Assembly: GCA_027941995.1 (NCBI GenBank)
Contig: CP115966.1
Coordinates: 1,240,001 to 1,304,000 of the forward strand
From: Erythrobacteraceae bacterium WH01K
GTDB lineage: Bacteria; Pseudomonadota; Alphaproteobacteria; Sphingomonadales; Sphingomonadaceae
DNA: 64,000 bases
Direction of reading: 5' to 3'
Part shown: positions 27,753 to 36,607 of the stretch, piece after piece
Position numbering within the stretch: position 1 is the first letter of the stretch
Layout of the letters: the number at the start of each line of letters is the position of its first letter
Made by a program: the position numbers and the translations under genes
Notes under the pieces: model-generated
Database searches by the model: none
Told to the model about the DNA's origin: nothing
The model's input: the letters and a program-made list of their open reading frames with translations, nothing else

Positions 27753-28670
27753 CTATGGCGCTTTCTTGCGTCGGCGCATCATGCCTTCCTGCGCTACGCT
27801 GGCGACAAGGTTTCCGTCCCGGTCGAAGATGCGGCCGCGGTTGAAGCCGCGTCCGCTGCCGCTCCACGGGGCGTCGGTGGCGTAGAGCAGCCATTCGTCG
27901 GCCCGGGCCTCGCGATGGAACCAGATCGCGTGGTCGAGGCTGGCGCCGACCAGTTCGCCGCGCATCCAGCTGAGGCCATGCGGCAGGGCGCTCGTACCGA
28001 GCAGGGTGTAATCGCTGGCATAGGCGATCACCGCGCGGTGGATGGCGGGGTCGTCGGCGATCGGCGGAAGGGTGCCGGCGGTCTTGAACCAGCTATGCGC
28101 GCGCGGTTCCTTGGGTTCCGCGTTCATCCAGTGCAGCTTGTCCGTCGTGCGCATTTCGATGGGGCGGGGGCGCAGCATGATCTTGCGCGTTTCTTCCGGC
28201 ATGTTGCCCTTGTCCGCAAAATGCCGCCGCATCTCCATGTCGGATTTGAGATCCTCGGGCGACGCGACGTCGGGCATCGGGCTGTCCTGGTGCGCCATGC
28301 CTTCCTCCGGCCGCTGGAAGCTGGCGGTGAGGTTTAGGATAGGCTTGCCGTTCTGCGAGGCGACCGCGCGTCTGTTGGCAAAGCTGCGACCTTCGAAATC
28401 GCGGGCCGTGGCGTGGTCGATATCGACACCTTCTTCGCCGCCGCGCAGGAAATAGGCATGCAGGCTGTGCGCGTGCTTTCCGTCGCCGACGGTAGCCTGC
28501 GCGGCTTGCAGCGCCTGCGCGATGACCTGCCCGCCGAATACGCGGCCGAAACCGTCTTTCTGCTGCCGCCCGCGGAAGCTGTCCTCGCCCGTGCGCTCCA
28601 CCGTCAGGAGACGGACCAGGCCGTCTGTCAGCTGCTGGGGATCGGGCGTCTCGTCGCTATTGTCACTCAT
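27753..28670 (-). CDS. tesB: Acyl-CoA thioesterase II
   Basis: A 305-residue double-hotdog thioesterase that hydrolyses medium and long acyl-CoA to free acid and CoA. Family motifs include RVFGGQVIAQALQAAQATV, HSLHAYFLRGG, the active-site Asp in DYTLLGTSALPHG, and a LDHAIWFHREARADEWLLY segment followed by GRGFNRGRIFDRDGNLVASVAQEG. The length fits (about 285-305). It lies about 50 bases after the cupin-like gene in the same direction, and the two could share a transcript. Function in the cell may be to balance acyl-CoA pools, perhaps linked with the wax-ester synthase elsewhere in the window. Confidence 0.95.
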   Translation of the reverse strand: MSDNSDETPDPQQLTDGLVRLLTVERTGEDSFRGRQQKDGFGRVFGGQVIAQALQAAQATVGDGKHAHSLHAYFLRGGEEGVDIDHATARDFEGRSFANRRAVASQNGKPILNLTASFQRPEEGMAHQDSPMPDVASPEDLKSDMEMRRHFADKGNMPEETRKIMLRPRPIEMRTTDKLHWMNAEPKEPRAHSWFKTAGTLPPIADDPAIHRAVIAYASDYTLLGTSALPHGLSWMRGELVGASLDHAIWFHREARADEWLLYATDAPWSGSGRGFNRGRIFDRDGNLVASVAQEGMMRRRKKAP

Positions 28671-28719
28671 CGCAACCGCTCATGTGACGCGGTCGCGGCA
28701 TCGTCAAGGCACGTGGCTT

Positions 28720-29619
28720 TCAGCCGGCGAGGCCAAGTCGCCGGGCTGCGCGGTACGCAAGCGCCTTCCCCCGGTTGGTGGCAGGCCAGCGGCCGGGTGC
28801 GGAGGGTTCGAGCCCCGCGCGGCGCGCCAGCCGGTTGAACCCGCGCGCATCGGCCTCTGCAAAACTCCAGTCGCTGCGCCAGGTGATCGAAAGCGAGATC
28901 GAGCTTTCGGGGCCGTTGCGCACGAAATGCGGCGCCATCACGGGCACGAACAGGGCTTCCCCGGCAGTGATGGGATATTCGGTGCCGTCCGGTGCCAGCG
29001 CGTCGCTCCACGGCAATTCGCGCGCTCCGCCCGAATGATAGCTTTCATGCACCGTATCGGGCGCATAGGCCGCATCGCCCGCGGGAAACTGGGTCATCAC
29101 CTTGCTGCCGACCAGTTGCAGCAGGATGTTGTGCTCCGGGTCGAAATGATAGGGCGTGACTGCGTCGGGGCTGGAGATGAAGACGAAGCCCTGAGGCCGC
29201 AGCATCTCGCCGGTCTTTGCCTCGATCGACGGTTCTAACTCGCCCAGCAGGCGCAGCACCAGGGCGCGGTAGGCCGGGGCCTGTTCGATATTCTTCAGGA
29301 CCGCCCAGCTATTGCTGGTGGCGATATGGCGAATGGTATCGGCGATCGAGAGGCCGTTGCTCCCGGGCTTGCCGTCCACGCCGATCGGCAGGTCGCCGCG
29401 ATTGTATTCGATGCTGCCTGCGGGGAGAGCCTGCGCCAGGTTTGCCAGCGCGTCCAGCGTCAGCAGGTCGTGCCGTTCGAGCGAATGGCGCAGGACATGC
29501 GGCGTTTCGGGATAATTCGCGGCGAAGGCATCGCGAGAGGACGGGGGGAAGACAGCTTGCGGCAGCGTGTCTGCGTCGCCCGCCATCTCGAAGGCGGCTG
29601 TGCCCGTTGCATGGTCCAT
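28720..29619 (-). CDS. Cupin-like (JmjC-type) 2-oxoglutarate/Fe(II) dioxygenase-like protein
   Basis: A 299-residue protein of the cupin_8/JmjC-like group. The segment VTPYHFDPEHNILLQLVGSKVMTQFP carries the HxD...H iron-binding pattern and the typical basic residue strand. Later, PSDALAPDGTEYPITAGEALFVPVMAPHFVRNGP holds the second histidine. These proteins hydroxylate protein, peptide or small-molecule side chains, but the substrate here is unknown. The start at 29619 has an AGGAGG 6 bases upstream, better spaced than the ATG at 29622. It overlaps the upstream acyltransferase by one base (TGATG), so the two are coupled. Confidence 0.8.
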   Translation of the reverse strand: MDHATGTAAFEMAGDADTLPQAVFPPSSRDAFAANYPETPHVLRHSLERHDLLTLDALANLAQALPAGSIEYNRGDLPIGVDGKPGSNGLSIADTIRHIATSNSWAVLKNIEQAPAYRALVLRLLGELEPSIEAKTGEMLRPQGFVFISSPDAVTPYHFDPEHNILLQLVGSKVMTQFPAGDAAYAPDTVHESYHSGGARELPWSDALAPDGTEYPITAGEALFVPVMAPHFVRNGPESSISLSITWRSDWSFAEADARGFNRLARRAGLEPSAPGRWPATNRGKALAYRAARRLGLAG

Positions 29620-30821
29620 CATGACCTCCTTTCCAGAGCCGCGCTGCGGCTCCCGGTTTCGAGCTTGTGGGGAAACTGCCGTGTTTCGGCGGCGAGGAAG
29701 GCGCGGGCAACCTGTCGCCTCAGCACTCCGCCGAGACCGACGGAAACGCGCAGGATCGTGCGTTTCTCGCGCCAGATACGTTCGATCATCGGATGCCCTT
29801 CGGAGGCGCAGCTATCGCACCATTCGATGTCGCGGCGCTCCAGCAGGTCGAGGTTCTCGCGCTGCAGCAGCACGCCCGGGCTGAAACGGGCATAGGCCTC
29901 GTCATAGGCCGTCTTGAAGCTGAAGACGCCCGGGGCCGCGACGAGGTTTGCCAGCATTGCGATGGGCGCGCCGTCCAGCATCAGTGTCAACCGTTCGAGC
30001 CGGCCCAGACCGGCCGCGTTCTCCATCGCCTCGCGGAAGAAACGCTCGGTTTCGGCGGCACTGGCGAGCGCGCTGCCTTCATCGCCTTTCCAGCCCTTCT
30101 TCTCCAGCGCCAGGAATTGGCCGGACCACTGTGCGATGCTGCGTTCATCCGTCTCGCGGGAGAAGTGGATGGTGCCTTCCTCGCCCAGGCGGCGTGCCTG
30201 GCGGCGCAATTCCTTGCGCTTCTTCCCGCTCATCGACTGGTCGAAATAGGCAGCAGGGGCGAGGTCCGAGCTCAGCAGGGCGCGCTCTTCGCGCATCACG
30301 ACGGCGGAGGGCCGGTTATGCCGGTCCGCCGCGCGGGCAAGCGCGGCGTAGAGCGGCCCGTCTTCGGGCAAGCCTGCCAGGTGGAGGAACAGCGCGCTGG
30401 CAGAGGCTGCGTCGGCCCAGTCCAGCAGTGCCTCCCAGAACGCAACCTCGCGTCCCTGCAACACCAGCGGCGCGCCGCAAAAGGCATTGGCGTGAAGCCA
30501 TGTACGATAATGCGGCACGGGATAGCCGTAATAATCCCCGCTATGGACGACGGGCAGCAGGCCGATCAGACGGTCCGCTTCGTAGATGCAGGCAAGGCGA
30601 ACGCTGTCGCCGGGGGCGAAGGCATCCAGCGCAGGGAGCAGCGCCCAGCGTTCGAAGAAGGGGTTGGGCAGGGCACATTCCCATGCCAACTGGTCCCACC
30701 GCGCGGCAGGCAGGTCGGGATCGCCGCGCCGCAGCAGGGCGACCCGGATGCCTGTATCCTGATTGTCCGCGCGTGCGGATCGTGCGCTGCTTGCCACCGT
30801 TAACCCTGTTGCACGGCACAC
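29619..30821 (-). CDS. GNAT-like acyltransferase of the BcsL/CelD (Acetyltransf_6) type
   Basis: A 400-residue protein with a GNAT-like fold. The signature SFKTAYDEAYARFSPGVLLQ near residue 315 is typical of the CelD/BcsL acyltransferases linked to polysaccharide and cellulose biosynthesis. An N-terminal arm with Pro/Asp-rich strand PNPFFERWALLPAL and DRLIGLLPVV also fits. There is a basic K-rich helix (SGKKRKELRRQARRLG) near residue 210, as found in the FemAB/GNAT hybrids. It is translationally coupled to the cupin-like protein downstream. No glycosyltransferase or polysaccharide gene is near, so the donor and acceptor are unknown. Confidence 0.82.
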   Translation of the reverse strand: MCRATGLTVASSARSARADNQDTGIRVALLRRGDPDLPAARWDQLAWECALPNPFFERWALLPALDAFAPGDSVRLACIYEADRLIGLLPVVHSGDYYGYPVPHYRTWLHANAFCGAPLVLQGREVAFWEALLDWADAASASALFLHLAGLPEDGPLYAALARAADRHNRPSAVVMREERALLSSDLAPAAYFDQSMSGKKRKELRRQARRLGEEGTIHFSRETDERSIAQWSGQFLALEKKGWKGDEGSALASAAETERFFREAMENAAGLGRLERLTLMLDGAPIAMLANLVAAPGVFSFKTAYDEAYARFSPGVLLQRENLDLLERRDIEWCDSCASEGHPMIERIWREKRTILRVSVGLGGVLRRQVARAFLAAETRQFPHKLETGSRSAALERRS

Positions 30822-30904
30822 GTCTGTGCCGCCTGCCGGGATGTAGCGGGCGCCCTGTTAAGAATGTTTCACTGCGGGGGCGTGTGTCCGGGATCGATAC
30901 ACAA

Positions 30905-30935
30905 GGCCCCGCCCGGGTTAACGCCGGGCGGGGCC
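30905..30935 (-). terminator. GC-rich hairpin, terminator of the pyrophosphatase gene
   Basis: A perfect 12-bp stem (GGCCCCGCCCGG at 30905-30916 and its complement at 30924-30935, 7-base loop) lies 32 bases after the hppA stop on the minus strand. The T run is short, so it may be only partly intrinsic, but no other gene lies between. Confidence 0.7.
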
Positions 30936-30966
30936 ATGCTTTTCCTCCCCTGAGGGAAGCGTTCGA

Positions 30967-33126
30967 TCAGTTCGCGGCGAGGGCTGCCAGCAGCAGCAGG
31001 GCCACGATATTCGTGATCTTGATCATCGGGTTGACGGCCGGACCTGCGGTATCCTTGTAAGGATCGCCGACCGTGTCGCCGGTCACCGCGGCCTTGTGCG
31101 CTTCGGAGCCCTTGCCGCCGTGATTCCCGTCCTCAATATATTTCTTCGCATTGTCCCATGCGCCGCCGCCGGCGGTCATGGACAGGGCGACGAAGATACC
31201 GCCGACGATTACGCCCAGCAGCAGCGCGCCCAGCGCCGCGAAGCCGTTCGCCTGGCCCGCGACCAGCGTGATCGCGAAATAGACCGCGATCGGCGCCAGG
31301 ACTGGCAGCATGGATGGCAGGATCATTTCCCTGATCGCCGCCTTCGTCACGAGGTCGACCGTCCGGGCGTAGTCGGGACGGCTGGTCCCTTCCATGATAC
31401 CGGCATCGTTCGCGAACTGGTCGCGCACGTCGACCACCACGTCGCCCGCGGCACGGCCAACGGCGGTCATGCCCATTGCGCCGAACAGGTAGGGCAGCAA
31501 TGCGCCCAGCAGCAGGCCCACGATGACGTAGGGATTTTCCAGGCTGAAGCTGACATCGACCTCGGGGAAGAACTCCTCCAGGTCGGCCGTATAGGCACTG
31601 AACAGCACCAGCGCGGCGAGCCCGGCAGAACCGATGGCATAGCCCTTGGTCACGGCCTTGGTCGTGTTGCCCACGGCGTCCAGCGCATCGGTCTTGTCAC
31701 GCACCGACTGGTCCAGCTCCGACATCTCGGCGATGCCGCCTGCATTGTCGGTCACCGGGCCATAGGCGTCGAGCGCCACGACCATGCCCGCCAGCGCCAG
31801 CATCGACGTGGCGGCGAAGGCGATGCCCATCAGGCCCGCCAGCTGGTAGGTCACGATGATGCCGACCACGATCACCAGCGTGGGCAGGGCGGTCGATTCC
31901 AGCGAAATCGCGAGGCCCTGAATGACGTTGGTGCCGTGGCCCGTTTCGGACGACTTGGCGATCGAGCGGACCGGGCGGTATTCCGTGCCGGTGTAGTACT
32001 CGGTGATCCAGATGATCAGCCCGGTCACTGCCAGGCCCACCATCATCGACCAGAACAGGTCCATGCCGGTGAAGCTGGCGACGGTCGCCTCTGCCGTTTC
32101 GGTCGTGAAGCCGGTCTCGCCCGCCAGCGGAGCGCCGCCGATGGGCGCGTTCATGTCGCCCAGCACGAAGGCGGTGGCGAAATAGATTGCCGGGATCGAC
32201 AGGACGGCGGTGGTGATGAACCCCTTGTAAAGGGCGCCCATGATGTTCTGCGACTTGCCCAGACGCACCATGTACGTACCGATGATCGAAGTCACGATGC
32301 AGACCCCGCCAACCAGCAACGGCAGGCTCATCAGCGCGTTGAGCTGGTCCGCGGCAAGACCGGTGAACAGCAGAGCGGTCAGCACCATGGTCGCGCCGAC
32401 GGTCACGACATAGGTTTCGAACAGGTCGGCGGCCATGCCGGCGCAGTCGCCGACATTGTCGCCCACATTGTCGGCAATGGTGGCCGGGTTGCGCGGATCA
32501 TCCTCCGGGATGCCTGCCTCGACCTTGCCGACCAGGTCGGCGCCGACATCGGCAGCCTTGGTGAAGATGCCTCCGCCAAGACGTGCGAAGATGGAAATGA
32601 GCGAGGCTCCGAAGGCGAGGCCGACCAGCGCGTCGATAATCTCGCGCTTTTCATCCAGCACGGTCAGGTCCAGCCCCATCGGGCCGACCAGCACGTAATA
32701 GAAGCCCGCAATCGCCAGCAGGGCGAGGCCAGCGACCAGCATCCCCGTGACCGCGCCTGCACGGAACGCGACGGTCAGGCCGTGCTGCAGGCCCGACTGC
32801 GCGGCGGCAGCGGTGCGGACATTGGCGCGCACGGAGATGTTCATCCCGATGAACCCGGCCACGCCCGACAGGATCGCCCCGACGATGAAGCCGACGGTCA
32901 GGACCGGGCCGAGGAACAGGAAGACGATGACCGCAACGGCCAGTCCGACGATACCGATGGTGGTGTACTGGCGGCGAAGATAGGCCTGCGCGCCTTCCTG
33001 GATGGCACCGGCAATCTGCTGCATCTTCTCGTTCCCGGCCCCTGCGCCGAGAACCTGTCTGCTGGTAATGATGCCGTAGACGACGGCAAGCAAACCCAGC
33101 AGGATCGCTATGATAATTGTGTTCAC
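30967..33126 (-). CDS. hppA: K(+)-insensitive pyrophosphate-energized proton pump
   Basis: About 719 residues with some 15-16 membrane helices. It hydrolyses pyrophosphate and pumps H+ across the inner membrane. The motif [15 protein letters not shown] has Lys and Thr in the positions that mark the potassium-independent H+-PPases (Ala/Gly in the K+-dependent class). The pyrophosphate-binding loop [38 protein letters not shown] is complete. The GTG at 33126 is preferred: GAGAGG precedes it, and the N-terminal helix [18 protein letters not shown] begins there. A longer frame to 33231 reads through a non-conserved stretch. Confidence 0.95.
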   Translation of the reverse strand: MNTIIIAILLGLLAVVYGIITSRQVLGAGAGNEKMQQIAGAIQEGAQAYLRRQYTTIGIVGLAVAVIVFLFLGPVLTVGFIVGAILSGVAGFIGMNISVRANVRTAAAAQSGLQHGLTVAFRAGAVTGMLVAGLALLAIAGFYYVLVGPMGLDLTVLDEKREIIDALVGLAFGASLISIFARLGGGIFTKAADVGADLVGKVEAGIPEDDPRNPATIADNVGDNVGDCAGMAADLFETYVVTVGATMVLTALLFTGLAADQLNALMSLPLLVGGVCIVTSIIGTYMVRLGKSQNIMGALYKGFITTAVLSIPAIYFATAFVLGDMNAPIGGAPLAGETGFTTETAEATVASFTGMDLFWSMMVGLAVTGLIIWITEYYTGTEYRPVRSIAKSSETGHGTNVIQGLAISLESTALPTLVIVVGIIVTYQLAGLMGIAFAATSMLALAGMVVALDAYGPVTDNAGGIAEMSELDQSVRDKTDALDAVGNTTKAVTKGYAIGSAGLAALVLFSAYTADLEEFFPEVDVSFSLENPYVIVGLLLGALLPYLFGAMGMTAVGRAAGDVVVDVRDQFANDAGIMEGTSRPDYARTVDLVTKAAIREMILPSMLPVLAPIAVYFAITLVAGQANGFAALGALLLGVIVGGIFVALSMTAGGGAWDNAKKYIEDGNHGGKGSEAHKAAVTGDTVGDPYKDTAGPAVNPMIKITNIVALLLLAALAAN

Positions 33127-33203
33127 GTGATGGCCCCTCTCCGAACCTTGTGTTCTTTTTATGCGGCCGGCCCTGGTTCTTTTGCGGGTCCGGTCCGCGA
33201 AAA

Positions 33204-33231
33204 GGTATAAACACTGGTCGAAGGCGCGCAA
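33204..33231 (-). promoter_or_regulatory. Possible sigma-70-like promoter of hppA
   Basis: On the minus strand, TTGCGC (33226-33231) and TATACC (33204-33209) are 16 bases apart, about 75 bases upstream of the hppA start. The match is moderate and there is no other support. Confidence 0.35.
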
Positions 33232-33284
33232 GCCTGCTGCGCCGTAGTGTCAACCACGGCGAAAACCGTGTCTCCGGCAGGGGT

Positions 33285-34157
33285 CTAGTGCGCGTAGCCG
33301 AGGCCCGATGCATCGGTGACGGCCAGCCCGTCTAGGATGAGCGGCGTCTCGCCTTCCTCGACCGTGCCGACCGGAACCGCGCCCGCCGGAAGGGCTGCGG
33401 AGAGGGGCGCGGTGAAGAGCAGCTGGTAATCGTCGCCCCAGCGCAAGGCATCGGCGCGGCGGTCTTCGGGCACACCGATCGGCACCTCTTCCGATGCGAT
33501 GACCAGCGTCACACCGCTGGCCGTTGCCAGGCGCCAGCTGTCGAGCAGCAGGCCGTCGGACACGTCCATCATCGCGGTGACATGGGGGGCAAGTGCGCGG
33601 CCCTGTTCCAGCAGCGGCATCGGGCGGCGGAATGCGGCGGTGTCGCCCTGCGTCCCGGCGCGCAGGGCCTCGAACCCGGCCATCGCCGCGCCGACCGGAC
33701 CGGTCAGGAACAGCGTATCGCCCGGCTGCGCGCCCGACCGAGAGGGGACGGGCATATGCACCGCGCGCCCGATGGCCGTCAGGCCCAGCGTCCGGTCACC
33801 GCCATCGCCCTTTACCGTGTCGCCGCCCAGCAGGGGGCAGCCAAAGGTCAGCATGGCTTCGCCCAGGCCATGCAGGAAGCGGTCGTCGTCCCGGCCCAGC
33901 GTGTGGGACAGCATCAGGCCGACAGGCTCCGCCCCCTTCGCTGCAAGGTCGGACAGATTGGTGGCGACCAGTTTCCAGGCGACGTCGGCCATGTCCTGCG
34001 AAGGCAGCCAGTGGACGCCTTCGACCATGCTGTCATGGGTCAGCACCAGCGTTTCGCCGCCGATTTTCAGCACGGCGGCATCGTCTGCCAGACCCCGCGC
34101 GCCCCGGTGGAGGGGCAGGCGGCGCAGCGCCTCGATGAAGGCAAGCTCGCCCGTCAG
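33285..34157 (-). CDS. thiL: Thiamine-monophosphate kinase, probably starting at CTG
   Basis: About 290 residues. It phosphorylates thiamine monophosphate to TPP, the last step of thiamine synthesis. The first standard start in frame, GTG at 34073, would remove the conserved N-terminus. Reading on gives TGELAFIEALRRL...GARGLADDAAVL, which holds the DD pair that binds magnesium in ThiL. Upstream in this frame I find no ATG, GTG or TTG. CTG at 34155-34157 aligns with the initiator of typical ThiL proteins (MTGE...), and it overlaps nusB's stop as CTGA. Other motifs are GGDTVKGDG and MDVSDGLLLDS. A non-canonical start, an upstream rare start such as ATT, or a missing base are all possible. Confidence 0.85.
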   Translation of the reverse strand: MTGELAFIEALRRLPLHRGARGLADDAAVLKIGGETLVLTHDSMVEGVHWLPSQDMADVAWKLVATNLSDLAAKGAEPVGLMLSHTLGRDDDRFLHGLGEAMLTFGCPLLGGDTVKGDGGDRTLGLTAIGRAVHMPVPSRSGAQPGDTLFLTGPVGAAMAGFEALRAGTQGDTAAFRRPMPLLEQGRALAPHVTAMMDVSDGLLLDSWRLATASGVTLVIASEEVPIGVPEDRRADALRWGDDYQLLFTAPLSAALPAGAVPVGTVEEGETPLILDGLAVTDASGLGYAH

Positions 34158-34618
34158 GCGCGCACGTCCTTCGCCACGCCGTCGAGCAGGCCGTTCACGA
34201 ATTTCGCGTCGCGGTCGTCGAAGAAGGCCTTGGCCACGTCGACATATTCGCTGATCGCCGCGCCGACCGGAATATCCGCCCGGGCCAGCAGTTCGTATGT
34301 CCCGCAGCGCAGGATCTGCAGCATCGCCTTGTCCAGCCGCTTGAGCGACCAGCCGCTGGCCAGCCGGGCCTCGATCGCGGCGTCGATTTCCCCGCGCCGG
34401 GCATCGACGCCCTTCACGATGTCGTCGAAGAAATCGGTTTCCGCCTCGGCATATTGCTCGTCCTCGACCTCCTGCCCCAGCCGGTGCTGGTGGAATTCGT
34501 TGAGCAGCTTGGGCAGCGGCGTGCCCTCCATGTCCTTCTGGTAAAGGGCCTGGACGGCGGCGAGGCGGGCGGCGGAGCGCGCGACAGATCGTTTTGGGGA
34601 TCGTTTGGGAGAATTCAT
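34154..34618 (-). CDS. nusB: Transcription antitermination factor NusB
   Basis: A 154-residue all-helical protein. It binds S10 (NusE) and boxA RNA, supporting antitermination on rRNA operons. Typical segments: SAARLAAVQALYQKDMEG near the N-terminus, and AILRCGTYELLARADIPVGAAISEYVDVAKAFFDDRDAKFVNGLLD towards the end, which is the most conserved helix pair of the family. It starts in the last codon of hisD (ATGA overlap) and its stop overlaps the start of thiL. In many bacteria nusB sits with ribH; here it sits between hisD and thiL, an arrangement found in related alphaproteobacteria. Confidence 0.95.
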   Translation of the reverse strand: MNSPKRSPKRSVARSAARLAAVQALYQKDMEGTPLPKLLNEFHQHRLGQEVEDEQYAEAETDFFDDIVKGVDARRGEIDAAIEARLASGWSLKRLDKAMLQILRCGTYELLARADIPVGAAISEYVDVAKAFFDDRDAKFVNGLLDGVAKDVRA

Positions 34619-35904
34619 TTGAGGCGCATCTCTATAGATGCGGCATGGGCAGGCAAGCCCTCCGCATGGGCCAGGCGGGCAGCGGCAGGGCCAAGCGCTC
34701 CCAGCCCGTCGGCGCCCATCGCGATGAAGCTGGTGCGCTTCATGAAATCTAGAACCGACAGCCCGCTGGCAAACCGTGCGCGGCGACCGGTCGGCAGGAC
34801 ATGGTTAGGCCCCGCCACGTAATCGCCGATGGCTTCGGGCACGTGGCGGCCGAGGAAGACGCTGCCAGCATGGCGCAGGCCCTTCATCAGCGCGTCCGGA
34901 TCGTCCACCGCCAGCTCCACGTGTTCCGCGGCAAGGCGATTGGCGAGGGGGAGGGCGTCTTCCAGCGTGTCGACGACGATCAGGGTGCCATTGGAATCCC
35001 AGCTCTGCCGGGCGGTCTTGCCGGTCGCCAGCGCGGCGCATTGCAGGTCGACCTGGTCCTCCACCATGGCGGCAAACGCGGCATCGTCGGTGATCAGGAT
35101 GGACTGGCTGGTCGGATCGTGTTCCGCCTGGCTCAGCAGGTCGGCGGCAATCCATGCCGGATCGTTCTTCGCATCGGCAATGACCAGGATCTCGCTCGGC
35201 CCGGCAACCATGTCGATGCCGACCGTGCCGTAAAGCTGGCGCTTCGCCTCCGCGACCCAGGCATTGCCGGGGCCGGTGATGACATCGACCGGCGCGATGC
35301 GGTCCGTGCCGTGGGCCAGCGCGGCAATGGCCTGCGCCCCGCCGATGCGCCATATCTCGTCCACGCCCGCAATATGCGCGGCTGCCAGGACCAGCGGATT
35401 GACCTCGCCCTTCGGTGTGGGGGTGACCACCGCCAGACGCCCGACGCCCGCGACCTTTGCAGGAATGGCGTTCATCAGCAGCGAAGAGGGATAGGCCGCG
35501 CGTCCGCCCGGCACATACAGGCCCGCGGCATCCACCGGCAGCCACTTCGCGCCCAGTCGCACGCCGGCATCGTCGGTATAGTCGCGATCCTCGGGCAGCT
35601 GCGCCTCGTGATAGGCGCGGATGCGGTCGGCCGCCAGGTGCAGCGCATCGCGCAATTCGCCGTCCAGCCCGGCATGCGCTTCCTCGCACCGGTCCGCCGA
35701 AATCGTCCAGTCGCCATCGCCGCCGAGGCCGTGGCCGTCGAAACGCTGCGTATATTCGATCAGCGCGCGGTCGCCCTGCGCCCTGACGCGGGCGATGATT
35801 TCGGATACGTCGCGCCCGACATCCTGCGCGGTGTCGCGGCGGGCATTGACCAGCCGGTCGAACCGCTCTGCAAAATCGGGATCGCTGGTGGAAATGTGTC
35901 GCAT
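34615..35904 (-). CDS. hisD: Histidinol dehydrogenase
   Basis: A 429-residue zinc enzyme that oxidises histidinol to histidine in two NAD-dependent steps. Key motifs: VPGGRAAYPSSLLMNAIPAKVAGV, GGAQAIAALAHGTDRI, GPGNAWVAEAKRQLYGTVGIDMVAGPSEILVIAD and DLLSQAEHDPTSQSILI, then a C-terminal AGPNHVLPTGRRARFASGLSVLDFMKR. The length fits the family (about 430). It overlaps hisG by one base and nusB by 4 bases, so hisG-hisD-nusB-thiL form one coupled transcript. Confidence 0.97.
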   Translation of the reverse strand: MRHISTSDPDFAERFDRLVNARRDTAQDVGRDVSEIIARVRAQGDRALIEYTQRFDGHGLGGDGDWTISADRCEEAHAGLDGELRDALHLAADRIRAYHEAQLPEDRDYTDDAGVRLGAKWLPVDAAGLYVPGGRAAYPSSLLMNAIPAKVAGVGRLAVVTPTPKGEVNPLVLAAAHIAGVDEIWRIGGAQAIAALAHGTDRIAPVDVITGPGNAWVAEAKRQLYGTVGIDMVAGPSEILVIADAKNDPAWIAADLLSQAEHDPTSQSILITDDAAFAAMVEDQVDLQCAALATGKTARQSWDSNGTLIVVDTLEDALPLANRLAAEHVELAVDDPDALMKGLRHAGSVFLGRHVPEAIGDYVAGPNHVLPTGRRARFASGLSVLDFMKRTSFIAMGADGLGALGPAAARLAHAEGLPAHAASIEMRLK

Positions 35905-36566
35905 CAGGCTGCCTTCTGCCTGTCTTCGGCATCGGCGCGGAACGCCTCGACCAGCGCGGCGACGCGGGCATCGGTCTTCAGCGCCGCACGGTTGACGATC
36001 AGGCGCGCACTGATGTCGAGGATGCGTTCACGCTCGACCAGCCCGTTTTCCTTCAGCGTCCGGCCGGTGGAAACCAGGTCGACGATGCGCCCGGCAAGGC
36101 CCAGCGACGGGGCAATTTCCATCGCCCCGTTCAGCTTCACGCATTCGGCCTGGATGCCCTGCGCCTCGAAGAAACGGCGGGTCAGGTTGGGATATTTGGT
36201 GGCGATCCGCAGGTGGCTGGCTCCGCGCGCGCTCATGTCCATATCGGCAGGCTCCGCCACGGCAAGATGGCAGTGACCGATGTCGAGATCGACCGGCGCA
36301 TAAAGGTCGGAATAGTCGAATTCCTCAATCACGTCGGAGCCGACAATGCCCATCTGCGCTGCGCCATGCGCGACGAAGGTCGCCACGTCGAAGGCCCGCA
36401 CGCGAATGAGCGACATGTCGTCCCGCGTGGTGGCGAAGGTCAGGCTGCGGTTGCCCTTGTCGTGGAATGCGTCCTCCGGCACGACACCCGAACGCGCCAT
36501 GACCGGCAGCGCTTCGTCGAGGATACGGCCCTTGGGCACGGCGAAGGTAAGCGGCGTTTGCGACAT
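35904..36566 (-). CDS. hisG: ATP phosphoribosyltransferase, short form
   Basis: A 220-residue enzyme that catalyses the first committed step of histidine synthesis (ATP + PRPP). It lacks the C-terminal regulatory ACT-like domain of the long form (about 290-300 residues), so it is the HisG(S) type, which needs HisZ as partner. HisZ is not in the window. Motifs: [16 protein letters not shown] at the start, and [15 protein letters not shown] and [23 protein letters not shown] chose ATG 36566; a frame extending to 36695 overlaps the divergent gene on the plus strand. It is divergent from DUF2332 by 41 bases. Confidence 0.95.
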   Translation of the reverse strand: MSQTPLTFAVPKGRILDEALPVMARSGVVPEDAFHDKGNRSLTFATTRDDMSLIRVRAFDVATFVAHGAAQMGIVGSDVIEEFDYSDLYAPVDLDIGHCHLAVAEPADMDMSARGASHLRIATKYPNLTRRFFEAQGIQAECVKLNGAMEIAPSLGLAGRIVDLVSTGRTLKENGLVERERILDISARLIVNRAALKTDARVAALVEAFRADAEDRQKAA

Positions 36567-36607
36567 GGCGCGCGAGATAGGGACCGGAGGCTGAAAGGGC
36601 AATCGCG

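Noticed and set aside
31096-33210. A 704-codon open frame on the plus strand opposite the pyrophosphatase gene
   Set aside because: It is rich in histidine, arginine, glutamine and glycine with no family pattern; it is the complement of the strongly conserved hppA.
34073-34073. GTG at 34073 as the thiL start
   Set aside because: It would delete the conserved DD magnesium-binding pair and the first helix.
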